The translations under genes and the position numbers were made by a program. 64,000 nucleotides of DNA from Pseudomonas sp. Au-Pse12. GTDB lineage: Bacteria > Pseudomonadota > Gammaproteobacteria > Pseudomonadales > Pseudomonadaceae. The notes beneath the pieces were generated by a model, which saw only the letters and a list, made by a program, of their open reading frames with translations, was not told the DNA's origin and ran no database searches. The DNA lies in NCBI RefSeq assembly GCF_021341665.1, contig NZ_JAJTTH010000001.1:62001-126000 (forward strand), read 5' to 3'. Shown here piece after piece: positions 49,416 through 58,039 of this stretch (within the stretch, counting starts at the first letter, position 1; the number at the start of each line of letters is the position of its first letter).

Positions 49416-50052
49416 CGTTGGCGGCCAGCGCGGACACTAATAGGCGCCCGACGGCTCCAGCCTGTGGATGATGGCTGTTCGTTCGGCCTGGTTTTCAACA
49501 AACACCCGTAGGGTAGCCATCCTCATCCTGTTGCAGCGGGAAAATTATCGTGTGGAAGATGTCTTGCTGATTGGGCACGAGTTTGTCCATGTGCTCTGTG
49601 GGGCCGAGCAGGTCCGGTAGGGGGCGGAAGAATGCCTTAAACAAGGGGCCTGTTCTGTAGGATTGCGACCGGTTCTTGAGCCTCTTTTGGAGGGGGCTGC
49701 TGGTAGCTGCGTAGGCCTGGTGAGCTTGCTCAAGGAAAGCCAGATATTCCTGATTTAAATGTATGTAAAGGAGTTGGATGTATTATCGCAAGTCGCGTTG
49801 TATTTTATGGTGCAGTGAATGGTATCGGATAGGCGTATTTATCTGGAGGCTCCGGTGCATGGCGAATAGTTCTTTTGCTGGGAGTAAGGTGGGCGATAAT
49901 TTTTGGAGTGTAGTGCTTTCAAGATCTTATTTGATGTGTGCGCATAAATCATCGGTATTAGCAGGTGGAGGGGTTTTTATAGTGCCTTCAATGTCAAGGC
50001 TAAATTTTATCTTCTTTGCCAAGAGTCGTGAGTGAGTAGCGGTTTTCATTCG
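49416..50052. other. AT-rich gap with no convincing gene; possible gene remnant
   Basis: This stretch changes from GC-rich to AT-rich near 49750. A minus-strand open frame from about 49780 to a TGA at 49495 has no good start but reads like protein (for example FRPLPDLLGPTEHMDKLVPN, then DGYPTGVC), and may be the remnant of a displaced Rhs tip or other gene. A plus-strand frame at 49778-50035 has no ribosome site and unusual composition. I see no promoter or RNA gene that can be supported. Confidence 0.4.
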
Positions 50053-50090
50053 ATAAAAACTGGGAAAGCTTTGTGTGAGCTTTCCCGGTT
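50053..50090 (-). terminator. Rho-independent terminator after the immunity gene
   Basis: Read on the minus strand, AACCGGGAAAGCT and AGCTTTCCCAGTT form a 13-bp stem with one wobble pair and a 7-base loop, followed by TTTTTA. It begins 8 bp after the immunity stop codon and should end the vgrG-eagR-rhs-immunity transcript. Confidence 0.88.
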
Positions 50091-50097
50091 GTGCTGT

Positions 50098-50844
50098 TTA
50101 CGAGAGCTTAAGTATATGGCAGTGGATTTTATTGTAAGATAGTTTTTTTGTGATAATGGATAGTATGGTGTCCCAGTTTCCACCGCCCAGTCCCGCACCA
50201 ATCATGGGAAGTTGAATAACTAGCCTCTCTTTTAAAGCGAAGTCAGAGATTTTAGAAAGGCAGGCTTCTAAACTTTCATAGCATATATATGTATTGTTAT
50301 CCTTGGCGGATTTCTTGATTCCATTTTGAGCTAGCATATTTGCCACAAAAATCCTGTTCTCACCATCTACAGACAGAAACTGAACATCGCCCATGTTGAA
50401 GCCGGATTTAAACCAACTTAAGTAACTATCTTTAGTTGTAGGGTATTGCTTGGACAAAGAAAGAACAAAACCCTTACCCCATTTTCCATGATTATTCACG
50501 ATGTGTATTATTATAGTTGAATTATGTATGGGGATGGATGCGTCGCCAATGTGGTAACTTATCAAAGAGTTTAAGTCGCTTTCTGAAATGCTTTTCTTCC
50601 AAGCTGATTCAAATGTCTCACTGGTAATTTTTTCAGAGTCTGACAGGTCCAATTCGTCTTTCTTTCCATCATATAGCAAATATCCAATATCTTTATCCCA
50701 GTCTTGAATGCACGATGATGAATAGTAAGTGTCATTAATGATGTTGATCTGTCGTACTGCGATATTTCCAAAAAATTCTGTATAGATAATGCCCTCGCCG
50801 GAAGTGAAGTCTGTGCTTGCACGATAATATGTTTTCTCTTCCAT
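50098..50844 (-). CDS. Macrodomain immunity protein for the Rhs ADP-ribosyltransferase toxin
   Basis: The 248-residue protein has two parts. Residues about 1-90 look like a small immunity-type domain (YYRAS..., then FESAWKKSI; perhaps of the DUF6881 kind, uncertain). Residues about 95-248 are a macrodomain of the POA1/ALC1 type: Gly100-Asp101, the phosphate-1 loop NNHGKWGKGF (117-126), VQFLSV, FVANMLAQNGI, and the second loop IGAGLGGGNW (215-224). Macrodomains bind or hydrolyse ADP-ribose. The gene starts inside the rhs stop (TAATG), a coupling typical of toxin-immunity pairs. Because the toxin is an ADP-ribosyltransferase, immunity may act by removing ADP-ribose from targets. Composition is AT-rich like the toxin tip. 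Confidence 0.8.
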   Translation of the reverse strand: MEEKTYYRASTDFTSGEGIIYTEFFGNIAVRQINIINDTYYSSSCIQDWDKDIGYLLYDGKKDELDLSDSEKITSETFESAWKKSISESDLNSLISYHIGDASIPIHNSTIIIHIVNNHGKWGKGFVLSLSKQYPTTKDSYLSWFKSGFNMGDVQFLSVDGENRIFVANMLAQNGIKKSAKDNNTYICYESLEACLSKISDFALKERLVIQLPMIGAGLGGGNWDTILSIITKKLSYNKIHCHILKLS

Positions 50845-53800
50845 TAACAGCTGCTCCCACTTCTAACTACTCTGCTGGAAATATCCAGATTGCCGGCGTT
50901 AGCCACTCTAAATGTTCCCGGTCTAGGTTCGGTGATATCCAGTCCTCTAACATCTATTTCAATGTAGTTGGTTATGCTATTTAGTTTTCTTGCGTCACCA
51001 TAAATGTCAGATGCTAATTGGCCTAAAGATATTTTCCCGCTACCGACAGTGTCTTTAATGGTGCGGCCGCCAATCATGTCTGGTGATATGTTAGTAAAGT
51101 ACTGTCCGTTGCCGAATCTGGCATGTATATCACCTGTAGAGGCATTTAATACACCGCTTTTTAGTATTCCTTCCATCCCCTCTTGGGTCGTATAGTGGAA
51201 AAGGGTTGTTACCCCTTCGGCTGTTAACCCCCACGGATCAACCCACCCCAACGCATTCGGCGCATACCGATACAGGTTCTCCCCACCCGCCAACCCAATC
51301 GGATCCTGCGTGGTAAACCGCCCGACCGCCGGATCGTAGTACCTGAAGGTGTTGTAGTACAGCCCGCTTTCTCGGTCGTGATACTGACCTTGAAAGCGCA
51401 GATTCTGCTCCACCGTATTCGGTGATAACGCTTCCAATCCGCCCCAGGCCTTGTAGTACGCGCGCCACACCACGTGCCCTTCGGCATCGGTCATTTCCTG
51501 CGGTGTGCCGATCTGGTCGGTGTGGAAGTAGTAGGTCTGGCCCGGTTGCTCGGGCAGGCTGGGATCCGTGTCGAGGCGCGCCAGGGGAGCGTAGCTGTCG
51601 GGTTCGTAGACGTAGGTACTGTGGCGCTGCGCTTGTTGTTCTTGCAGCAGGCGCAAGCCTTGCCAGAGGAATGTCGTGTCTTGGGTCTGGCCGTTTTGCG
51701 TGACTTCTTTACCTATGCGTCGGCCGAGGGCGTCGTAGTGGTAACGGGCTTGGCTATGCAGGGTCGCGCCGTGCCAGGTCCGGGCCTCGATCAGGCGGTT
51801 TTCGCAGTCGTAGGCAAAGCGTTGCAGGGCGCCACTGGCGCTGCTTCTTTCGCTGAGGTTGCCCCAGTCGTCGTAGGCAAAACGCAGGTCCTTGAAGGCC
51901 ATGAGGCGGTTGTTCTGGACCTTGTCGAATTGCCAATCGCCGCTGCCACAGAGGTTGCCGGCCGGGTCGTAGGAAAAGTCTTCGGTGTGCAGTTGTGGGT
52001 GGTTTGGTTGGCGGCTGCGCAGTTGGCCGCTGGCGTCGTAGTTGAAGTCGGTGGCGCCTCGCTGTTTGTCGACGATGCGCTGTACTTCTCCGCCTGGGCT
52101 GTAGTGATAGCGGCGGTGCAGTGCGGTGGCGGGATGCTCCGGGAGGCCGAGCAGGCGGTCAGTCTTGTCGTGCAGTTGGCTCAGTTGTTCGTGGGGCAGG
52201 CGGATCGCGGCTTGCCAGAGTTTGCGCCCCTGGCTGTCGTAGCCGTAGCGGCTGGTGAGGCGGCCTTGGGTGCGCAGGGTTTCGCGGTGCAGGGCGTCGC
52301 GCTCGAAGTCGCTGATCAGGTGGCCGTCGAGGTTGATCTGGTGCAGGTGGCCGCTGCCGTAATAGAGCTGGTTGAGCTGGCGGCCGTCGGGCAGGGCCAG
52401 GCCGGTGAGGTTGCCCAGGGCATCGTAGTGGTACGCCAGATCACCGGTACTGCTGCTTTCGCTCAGCAGTTGGTCGGCGGCGTCGTAGCTGAAGGCGAGG
52501 CGATCGGGGCGGATGCCCAGGGCTTCGCCCGCCTTGCTTGGCAGGCGCTCGACGGCGATCAGACGGTCCGCATCGTCGTAGTGATAATCCAGGCGGGCAT
52601 CGCTCGTGACCCGGCTGAGCAGACGCCCCGCGGCGTCGTGTTCGAACTGTTGCAGGCGAGTGAGCCGGACCAGGGTCGGGCTGGTGGCGATTTCTTCCAG
52701 TTGGCTCAGTTGGCCGTTGGCGCTGTAGCTGAAGCGGCGGCGCAGACCATCGAGGCGTACTTCTTCCAGCAGGCGGTCGCTGGCGTCGTAGCTGAAGCGG
52801 TAGGCCGCCTTGTTTTCGTTGAGCAGGGCCACCAGGCGCTGGGCTTTGTCGTACTGATAGTGAACCTGCTGGCCACGCGGGTCCTTGCGCTTGCTGGGCA
52901 GGCCGCGGGGCGTGCGCGCCAGGCTGGTGGTGTGGCCGTCGGCATTGGTGTGGCTGAGCAACTGGCCGAGGGCGTTGTAACGGTACTGGTCATGGGTACC
53001 GCCTGGGTGGTCGATGCGCAGCACTTCACCGTTGGCCTTGCGGGAGAGGCGCGTGGTGCTCTGCAGCGCATCGGTGATGCTCGCCAGGTGCAGGTGGGCG
53101 TCGTAGCCATAGCGTGTCAGTTGCCCGGAACAGTCCTGGTACTGCTCGATCTGCCCCAGGTCGTTCCACAGCAGCCGGGTGCTGTTGCCCAGCGGATCGA
53201 TGCGGGTGTGGGGCAGGCCGGCGTCGGTGTTGAAAAACTGGCTCACCCGACCCAGCGGGTCGGTGCTGTCGAGCAGGTTGCCGCGGCGGTCATAGGTCCA
53301 GCGCTGGCAGCTGCCGTCGGCGCGCTCGATGGCGGTGATCAGGTCGGTGTCCAGGTGATAGCTGTAGCGGATCGAGCGGCCCAGTGGATCGGTTTCCTCC
53401 TCCAGTCGCGAGAGCTTGTCGTAGCTGAAGCTCAGGGTGCTGCCGTCGGGCAACTCCAGGCCGGTCATGTTGCCGGACTCATCGAGCTGGAAACGGTACT
53501 GCTCGCCGCCAAAGTCACGGCTGGCGATAACCCGCCGACCTTCGTTGTAGTCGATGCGTGCACTACGTCCGAGCACGTCTTTGATGTGGGTCTGGCGTTG
53601 TTTCAGGTCGTAGTGGAAGAGGTAGCGCTCACCGTCGCTGGTCCAGTGCTCGGCGACCCTGGGCCGGCCGTCGTTGAGGGTTTCCCAGCGGTAGTGACAG
53701 CGCAGGCCAAGGGCGTTTTCGTGGGCGACCATCAGGCCCTGGTCGTAGGCGAAGTTGCGCACCCGTTCGCCGTTGCGGTTGATGACTCGGCGCAACTGGC

Positions 53801-55073
53801 CGTTGGCGTCGTACTGGTAGTGCACCAGGGTCTCGACGGGCAGGTTGTCGACCACTCGTTCGACCCGACTCAGGCGCTGTTCATGCTGCTCGTAGCACAG
53901 GTGCAGGCGCATGCCGCCGGTGGCGCACAAATCGCTCAGACGCCGCTGATGGTCATAGCTGAAATTGAGGAAGTGGCCGAGGGCGTTTTCGATGCGCCGC
54001 AAGGGCGCTGGCTGGCCGTCGTTGGCCAGCTCACCGAAATAGAAGAAGGTGTTGTCCAGGCTTTGCAGCAGGTAGTGCCCACCTTCGGAGCGCACCACGA
54101 ACAGTTGCTCGTCCGTCAGGTAGGCGCGTTCGCCGGGTTCCAGTTGTGGCAACGGCAGGTCACGCCCCTGGTTGTCGCGCAGGTACAGCTGTTGATCTTC
54201 CAGGCGCAGGCTCTGCTCCCAGGGCAGCACCCAGCCACGACCAAGCAAACCTTCATGGGTAATGTCACTGGCATAGAAGCGCGCCCAGGTGATGGGCATC
54301 AGCCCTGGCAGGCTGAAGTCGGTTTCACTTTCCTCCAGCAGCAGTTTGCGGCCACTGATGGCGTCCACCGGATTGCCAATCAGGCCGCCGGCCACGCGGC
54401 CAATGGCCGGGCCGATGACGAAGCGTCCCGCCAGCTCCCCGGCGACGAACCCGGCCGCGAATTTCAATGCACAAGGGGCGACCGCCTTCAGGCCGATCTT
54501 GCCGGCGGTCAGCGCCAGTTTCAGCAGCCCGCCAGCGGCGCCGGCCACGGCCATGAGGATATCGACCGTGGTGCGCAGCCACTCTGGAATCTCGTCTTCG
54601 ATCTCCAGGTACTGCTCTTTTTCGGCCCCGATGAAAACGCTGTCCGAGCCGCTGTCGATCACGCTGCCACAGGTCAGCTTGTCGCCCTTGCGCGCCGCCG
54701 GCAGGCCGTTGATAAACACCTTGGCCGAGCCCTCCGCCACCATCGGCGGCACCGGATGCTTGGTGCAGATACCCAGGCTGTCCTGCACTTGCGCGGCATT
54801 CAGGCCATTGATGAAGACGTCCGGCGATCCGCTGGTGATGCCCCCGGCGGGGGCCTTGGACATTCGCCCTATGGCTTCGCCAGCGGAGGTCAGCGCCATG
54901 CCGCCGACACCCGCCAGCACCCCGGCCAGCAAGGCGGTGCCAAATCCGCAGGTGGCGACGGTGAGCACGGCTACCGCTGCAATCAAGGCGATCCCCAATG
55001 CCGCCCCCACCAGAAACCCCACCAGCGCGTTGCTGTGGGCCAGTTCGTCGTTTAACCGTGCCGCTTCAAACAT
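50844..55073 (-). CDS. rhs: PAAR-Rhs type VI effector with C-terminal HYD1-type ADP-ribosyltransferase toxin
   Basis: The 1409-residue protein starts at ATG 55073 after GGGAGG; the frame extends upstream but without a site. Order: hydrophobic segment (about 17-60, ALVGFLVGAALGIALIAAVA), PAAR domain (about 70-160, PDVFINGL), second hydrophobic region (about 175-235), DUF6531/RHS repeats (YD repeats, about 240-1260), and the conserved core end with DPIGLAGGENLYRYAPNALG then DPWGL. The last 126 residues (from about 1284) are the toxin: LFHYTT, GQYFTNI and TNYIEIDV match the HYD1 group of ADP-ribosyltransferases. The tip is loaded with EagR on VgrG, both encoded upstream. The toxin DNA is AT-rich, with the shift at about 51225, showing tip exchange. 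Confidence 0.9.
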   Translation of the reverse strand: MFEAARLNDELAHSNALVGFLVGAALGIALIAAVAVLTVATCGFGTALLAGVLAGVGGMALTSAGEAIGRMSKAPAGGITSGSPDVFINGLNAAQVQDSLGICTKHPVPPMVAEGSAKVFINGLPAARKGDKLTCGSVIDSGSDSVFIGAEKEQYLEIEDEIPEWLRTTVDILMAVAGAAGGLLKLALTAGKIGLKAVAPCALKFAAGFVAGELAGRFVIGPAIGRVAGGLIGNPVDAISGRKLLLEESETDFSLPGLMPITWARFYASDITHEGLLGRGWVLPWEQSLRLEDQQLYLRDNQGRDLPLPQLEPGERAYLTDEQLFVVRSEGGHYLLQSLDNTFFYFGELANDGQPAPLRRIENALGHFLNFSYDHQRRLSDLCATGGMRLHLCYEQHEQRLSRVERVVDNLPVETLVHYQYDANGQLRRVINRNGERVRNFAYDQGLMVAHENALGLRCHYRWETLNDGRPRVAEHWTSDGERYLFHYDLKQRQTHIKDVLGRSARIDYNEGRRVIASRDFGGEQYRFQLDESGNMTGLELPDGSTLSFSYDKLSRLEEETDPLGRSIRYSYHLDTDLITAIERADGSCQRWTYDRRGNLLDSTDPLGRVSQFFNTDAGLPHTRIDPLGNSTRLLWNDLGQIEQYQDCSGQLTRYGYDAHLHLASITDALQSTTRLSRKANGEVLRIDHPGGTHDQYRYNALGQLLSHTNADGHTTSLARTPRGLPSKRKDPRGQQVHYQYDKAQRLVALLNENKAAYRFSYDASDRLLEEVRLDGLRRRFSYSANGQLSQLEEIATSPTLVRLTRLQQFEHDAAGRLLSRVTSDARLDYHYDDADRLIAVERLPSKAGEALGIRPDRLAFSYDAADQLLSESSSTGDLAYHYDALGNLTGLALPDGRQLNQLYYGSGHLHQINLDGHLISDFERDALHRETLRTQGRLTSRYGYDSQGRKLWQAAIRLPHEQLSQLHDKTDRLLGLPEHPATALHRRYHYSPGGEVQRIVDKQRGATDFNYDASGQLRSRQPNHPQLHTEDFSYDPAGNLCGSGDWQFDKVQNNRLMAFKDLRFAYDDWGNLSERSSASGALQRFAYDCENRLIEARTWHGATLHSQARYHYDALGRRIGKEVTQNGQTQDTTFLWQGLRLLQEQQAQRHSTYVYEPDSYAPLARLDTDPSLPEQPGQTYYFHTDQIGTPQEMTDAEGHVVWRAYYKAWGGLEALSPNTVEQNLRFQGQYHDRESGLYYNTFRYYDPAVGRFTTQDPIGLAGGENLYRYAPNALGWVDPWGLTAEGVTTLFHYTTQEGMEGILKSGVLNASTGDIHARFGNGQYFTNISPDMIGGRTIKDTVGSGKISLGQLASDIYGDARKLNSITNYIEIDVRGLDITEPRPGTFRVANAGNLDISSRVVRSGSSC

Positions 55074-55116
55074 GCTGGGCCTCCCAGGCCTCTCGTTCCT
55101 TGGGTGCGCAATGGCG

Positions 55117-55566
55117 TTAGGGCTTGGACGGGAGCGGAGGGTGGGCTTCAAAGCTCTCCAGGACCTCGGCCCACAGCTGATTCAACTGAGTGTCGAAGGG
55201 CTGCTGGCTGGTGGCCGAAAACACCAGCACACGCTGCGGCGTGACGATGAAGCCGGCCTGGCGCTGGTACACCGGACGGCCGTCGCTCTGGTAATGGGCG
55301 TCGACTTGCAGGCCCGGCACCGGGGACTGCTTCGAAAGCCAGACCTCTTGCAGGGCCTGGCGCTTGTATTTGCGCAACTTGGCGGCGATCAGGCCGACCT
55401 GGCGCTCGACGTACTCCGCCAGGCTTTCCCCGGGCAAGGTGATGTCCCGGGACAGGGTCAGACTGAAGGGCGCGGGCAGGGCGACGCCCGGGACGAACAG
55501 GTTGACGCTGCGGTCTTGAAAACCGCTGGGCAAGGTGAGTTTTCCTTCCTGGATCAGGTAGTCCAT
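55117..55566 (-). CDS. eagR: EagR-type effector chaperone (DUF1795)
   Basis: The 149-residue protein starts at ATG 55566, the usual size and N-terminus (MDYLIQEGKLTLPSGFQDRS) for the DUF1795/DcrB-like Eag chaperones. It has the family stretch DRSVNLFVPG and a beta-rich half ending before SFEAHPP. Eag proteins shield the N-terminal transmembrane segments of PAAR-Rhs effectors and help load them on VgrG. The gene lies between vgrG (26-bp gap) and rhs (43-bp gap), matching that role. A longer upstream frame overlaps vgrG and was not used. Confidence 0.87.
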   Translation of the reverse strand: MDYLIQEGKLTLPSGFQDRSVNLFVPGVALPAPFSLTLSRDITLPGESLAEYVERQVGLIAAKLRKYKRQALQEVWLSKQSPVPGLQVDAHYQSDGRPVYQRQAGFIVTPQRVLVFSATSQQPFDTQLNQLWAEVLESFEAHPPLPSKP

Positions 55567-55592
55567 GGGTGTTTGCTCTGGGGAAGTGAAGG

Positions 55593-57581
55593 TCAGGAGG
55601 CGGCGGCTGGCGGTGGCGAGAAGGCGGACTCGACTCCGGCCTCGATGCTGCCTTTGACGCCATCCGCTTCGGGGCTCGTGGCGGCGGCGCCACCGGGCAT
55701 GTTGATGTCCAGCTGGCCGCCGGTATTGATCTGCGCGTCGCCGGTCACCGAGAAGTTGAAGGCGCTGCCGTAGAGGTTGATTTCCCCCGTGGCCAGCATT
55801 TCGATCACGCTCTGGCCGCAGACCAGGCGTATTTTTTCCCCGGCCTCGATCAGGTACTGGGTGCCGATGCTGTCTTTCTTGGTGGCGCCGACTTGCAGGG
55901 TGTCGTCGACCTTGACCGTTCTCAGGCTGTTCTGGCCGACGCTGATGGTTTCGTCCTGGCCTACCGAGTGCACGCGATCGACGCCGACCCAATGGCTTTC
56001 GTTGTGCTTGACGGTGCAGTCCTGATCGCGCTGGGCGTGGATGTAGATTTGCTCCTGGCCGGCGCGGTCCTCGATGCGCAGCTCGTTGGAGCCATTGCCG
56101 CCCAGGCTGCTACGGGTCTTGAACACGCTGCGGGTCTTGTTCGCCGGCAGCGGGTAGGGCACGGGGGTGTGCTGGTTCGGCACGCAGCCGGTCACCAGCG
56201 GCTGCTCGGGGTCGCCACCGATAAAGCTGACCAGCACTTCCATGCCGATCCTCGGGATGATCACGTGACCAAAACCCTCACCGGCCCAGCTGGTGGCCAC
56301 CCGCACCCAGCAACTGGAGAAGTCGTTGCGCTCGCCTTCGCGGTCCCAATGAAACTGAATTTTTATGCGTGAGAATTCGTCACACCAGATTTCCTCGCCG
56401 GCAGGCCCGGTCACCAGCGCGGTCTGGCTGCTCAGCCGAGGTTTGGGGGCCGGCTCGTCGGGCCGGAAGAAGGTCTCGCTGGGGATGGCGCTGAAACGGT
56501 TGCGGTAACCCTGGGTGAAACCGTCGCCTTTGCTGTCGTCGCTGGTGACCGACTCTTCCAGCACCTGCGGTTGGCGGCCTTCATGCTCAACGCTGACCAG
56601 CAGCCACATCTGGTTGTAGTCGCTGCGCGGGTGCTCGCTCAGGCTCACCAGATGGCCGCAGCGAAAGGTCGGCAGGTCACTCTGACCCTTGGCCAGCTGG
56701 TAATCGGTGCGATGGCCTTCAAGGGCGATCTGGCTCAGTTGCTTGCCTACTGCGCCGGTGCTGTAGCGGCCCGGGTAGCGATAGTCCTCCAGCACCGGAG
56801 TGGCCTCGCTGCGCACAGAGCTGTGCAGGGTACTGGGCACCGGGTCGAGCTGGGCACCGCTGGACGCGCTGCGCGGATCGGGCTTCTTCAGGTCGTAGTC
56901 GCGCCGGGCGACCTGGCTGGTGCGGGTGCTGAAACGCACCGCGAAATGGCTGACCACCGGGTCTTCGGCGGCCAGGCCGCTGCCTTGCTGATAGCGCGCG
57001 GTGGCCAGGATCGGGTAGTCGGTCTGGTTGTCGGAGAACACCAGCAGGTGCCGGTCGAGACTGTGTTCGTGGTGCCAGTGAATGCCGTCTTCGAAGCACA
57101 GGCGTTGCAGGAACTCAAAATCCGTTTCGCCGTATTGCACGCAATACACGCGGGGCAACGAGGGCTTGGGGGCAATATTGAAGCGGTACTGGTCGGCAAG
57201 AATGCCGTGCTCCTTGAGCACCTTGGCGATGATCTGCGGCACCGTCAGGTTCTGGTAGACGCGCTGGTTGTGGCGGTGCTGCAACTGGTAGAGATGGGGG
57301 CGCAGGATCAGTTGGTAGCGGGTCATGCGCTTGCCGCTGTCGCCGACCTCGATGTCGTCGATCAGGCCGTGAATGCCTTCGCCGTTGAGGCCGAACTGCA
57401 AACATGCAGGTTGGTTGAGCAGGCTTTCCAGGTCGACATGGGGGTTGTCCGAGACCAGTTCGACATGGATGGCATACAGCTCGCTGATGGCTTCGCGCCC
57501 CTCGAAGGCCAGCACCTTGAAGTCGTGGCGAACGGCAGGGATGGACAGCACAAAATGCGCGGTGTCGGCCGGCGCGAACAT
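55593..57581 (-). CDS. vgrG: Type VI secretion spike protein VgrG
   Basis: The 662-residue protein starts at ATG 57581 with AAGGA upstream. The N-terminal half (about 1-380) is the gp27-like part, with ISELYAIHVELVSDNPHVDL and the conserved YCVQYGETDFEFLQRLCFEDG. The gp5 OB-fold follows (about 430-490, WVRVATSWAGEGFGHVIIPR and GMEVLVSFIGGDPEQPLVTG). The remainder is the beta-helix needle. No extra toxin domain is fused; the short tail is low-complexity. It begins the vgrG-eagR-rhs-immunity operon, so it is the dedicated carrier of this Rhs effector. No other T6SS structural gene is in the window. Confidence 0.93.
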   Translation of the reverse strand: MFAPADTAHFVLSIPAVRHDFKVLAFEGREAISELYAIHVELVSDNPHVDLESLLNQPACLQFGLNGEGIHGLIDDIEVGDSGKRMTRYQLILRPHLYQLQHRHNQRVYQNLTVPQIIAKVLKEHGILADQYRFNIAPKPSLPRVYCVQYGETDFEFLQRLCFEDGIHWHHEHSLDRHLLVFSDNQTDYPILATARYQQGSGLAAEDPVVSHFAVRFSTRTSQVARRDYDLKKPDPRSASSGAQLDPVPSTLHSSVRSEATPVLEDYRYPGRYSTGAVGKQLSQIALEGHRTDYQLAKGQSDLPTFRCGHLVSLSEHPRSDYNQMWLLVSVEHEGRQPQVLEESVTSDDSKGDGFTQGYRNRFSAIPSETFFRPDEPAPKPRLSSQTALVTGPAGEEIWCDEFSRIKIQFHWDREGERNDFSSCWVRVATSWAGEGFGHVIIPRIGMEVLVSFIGGDPEQPLVTGCVPNQHTPVPYPLPANKTRSVFKTRSSLGGNGSNELRIEDRAGQEQIYIHAQRDQDCTVKHNESHWVGVDRVHSVGQDETISVGQNSLRTVKVDDTLQVGATKKDSIGTQYLIEAGEKIRLVCGQSVIEMLATGEINLYGSAFNFSVTGDAQINTGGQLDINMPGGAAATSPEADGVKGSIEAGVESAFSPPPAAAS

Positions 57582-58039
57582 AGGCTCATCCTTAAGCTTG
57601 AGAGAGGCCAGGCCCGTGTCATACCCGACCCGGACTGAAGGTGGCGCTCAAACTAGCAAAGGCTGCGCAAAAAATAATATGAGACAAATCCGGAAAATAA
57701 ACAGAATTTTCAGGGCTAGTTGTGAGGCTTTTCGAGGAAGTTCGTCGTGTGCCTCACCCACGGGACGTGATAGTGCGCCCAGGGGCCACGTTGCCCTCTT
57801 AGTGAGCACGCAGCACCTGGTGCACTTGTTCGGAACGCCAGCCGGCGCTCGGAGAATGTGTGAACAACCTCTGGCACCCGCAATGCCTGCCGGTAGCCGA
57901 AACGCTTCAGCCTCTTGAGGCGCTTGCAGGCCAACCCTGAACCCAGGTTTTCAAGCCGCGGCAATGGATAGCAAGCTTTCGAATTGGCGTAGTAATTGCC
58001 TTCAAGTTGGCTATCCGAATGTCGTACTTGGGGAAGTGA
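57582..58039. other. Intergenic region between divergent vgrG and chemoreceptor genes
   Basis: These 458 bp contain an AT-rich stretch (57655-57710) next to vgrG that could hold its promoter (TATTAT read on the minus strand). The rest is ordinary composition, and a minus-strand frame at 57716-57964 lacks support. No RNA gene or repeat was recognised. Confidence 0.4.

Noticed and set aside
49545..49733. A 62-codon minus-strand frame with an ATG
   Set aside because: Low-complexity Ser/Thr/Pro content. The alternative frame ending at 49495 looks more protein-like, so this one is probably a shadow.
49778..50035. An 85-codon plus-strand frame
   Set aside because: No ribosome site and an unusual residue mix. 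It ends just before the minus-strand terminator, so it is probably chance in AT-rich DNA.
51474..55055. A 1193-codon open frame on the plus strand
   Set aside because: It is antisense to the Rhs repeats. It is Ala, Val and Gln rich, with no ribosome site and no recognisable domain.
57716..57964. An 82-codon minus-strand frame upstream of vgrG
   Set aside because: No ribosome site, no recognisable family, and basic low-complexity content.
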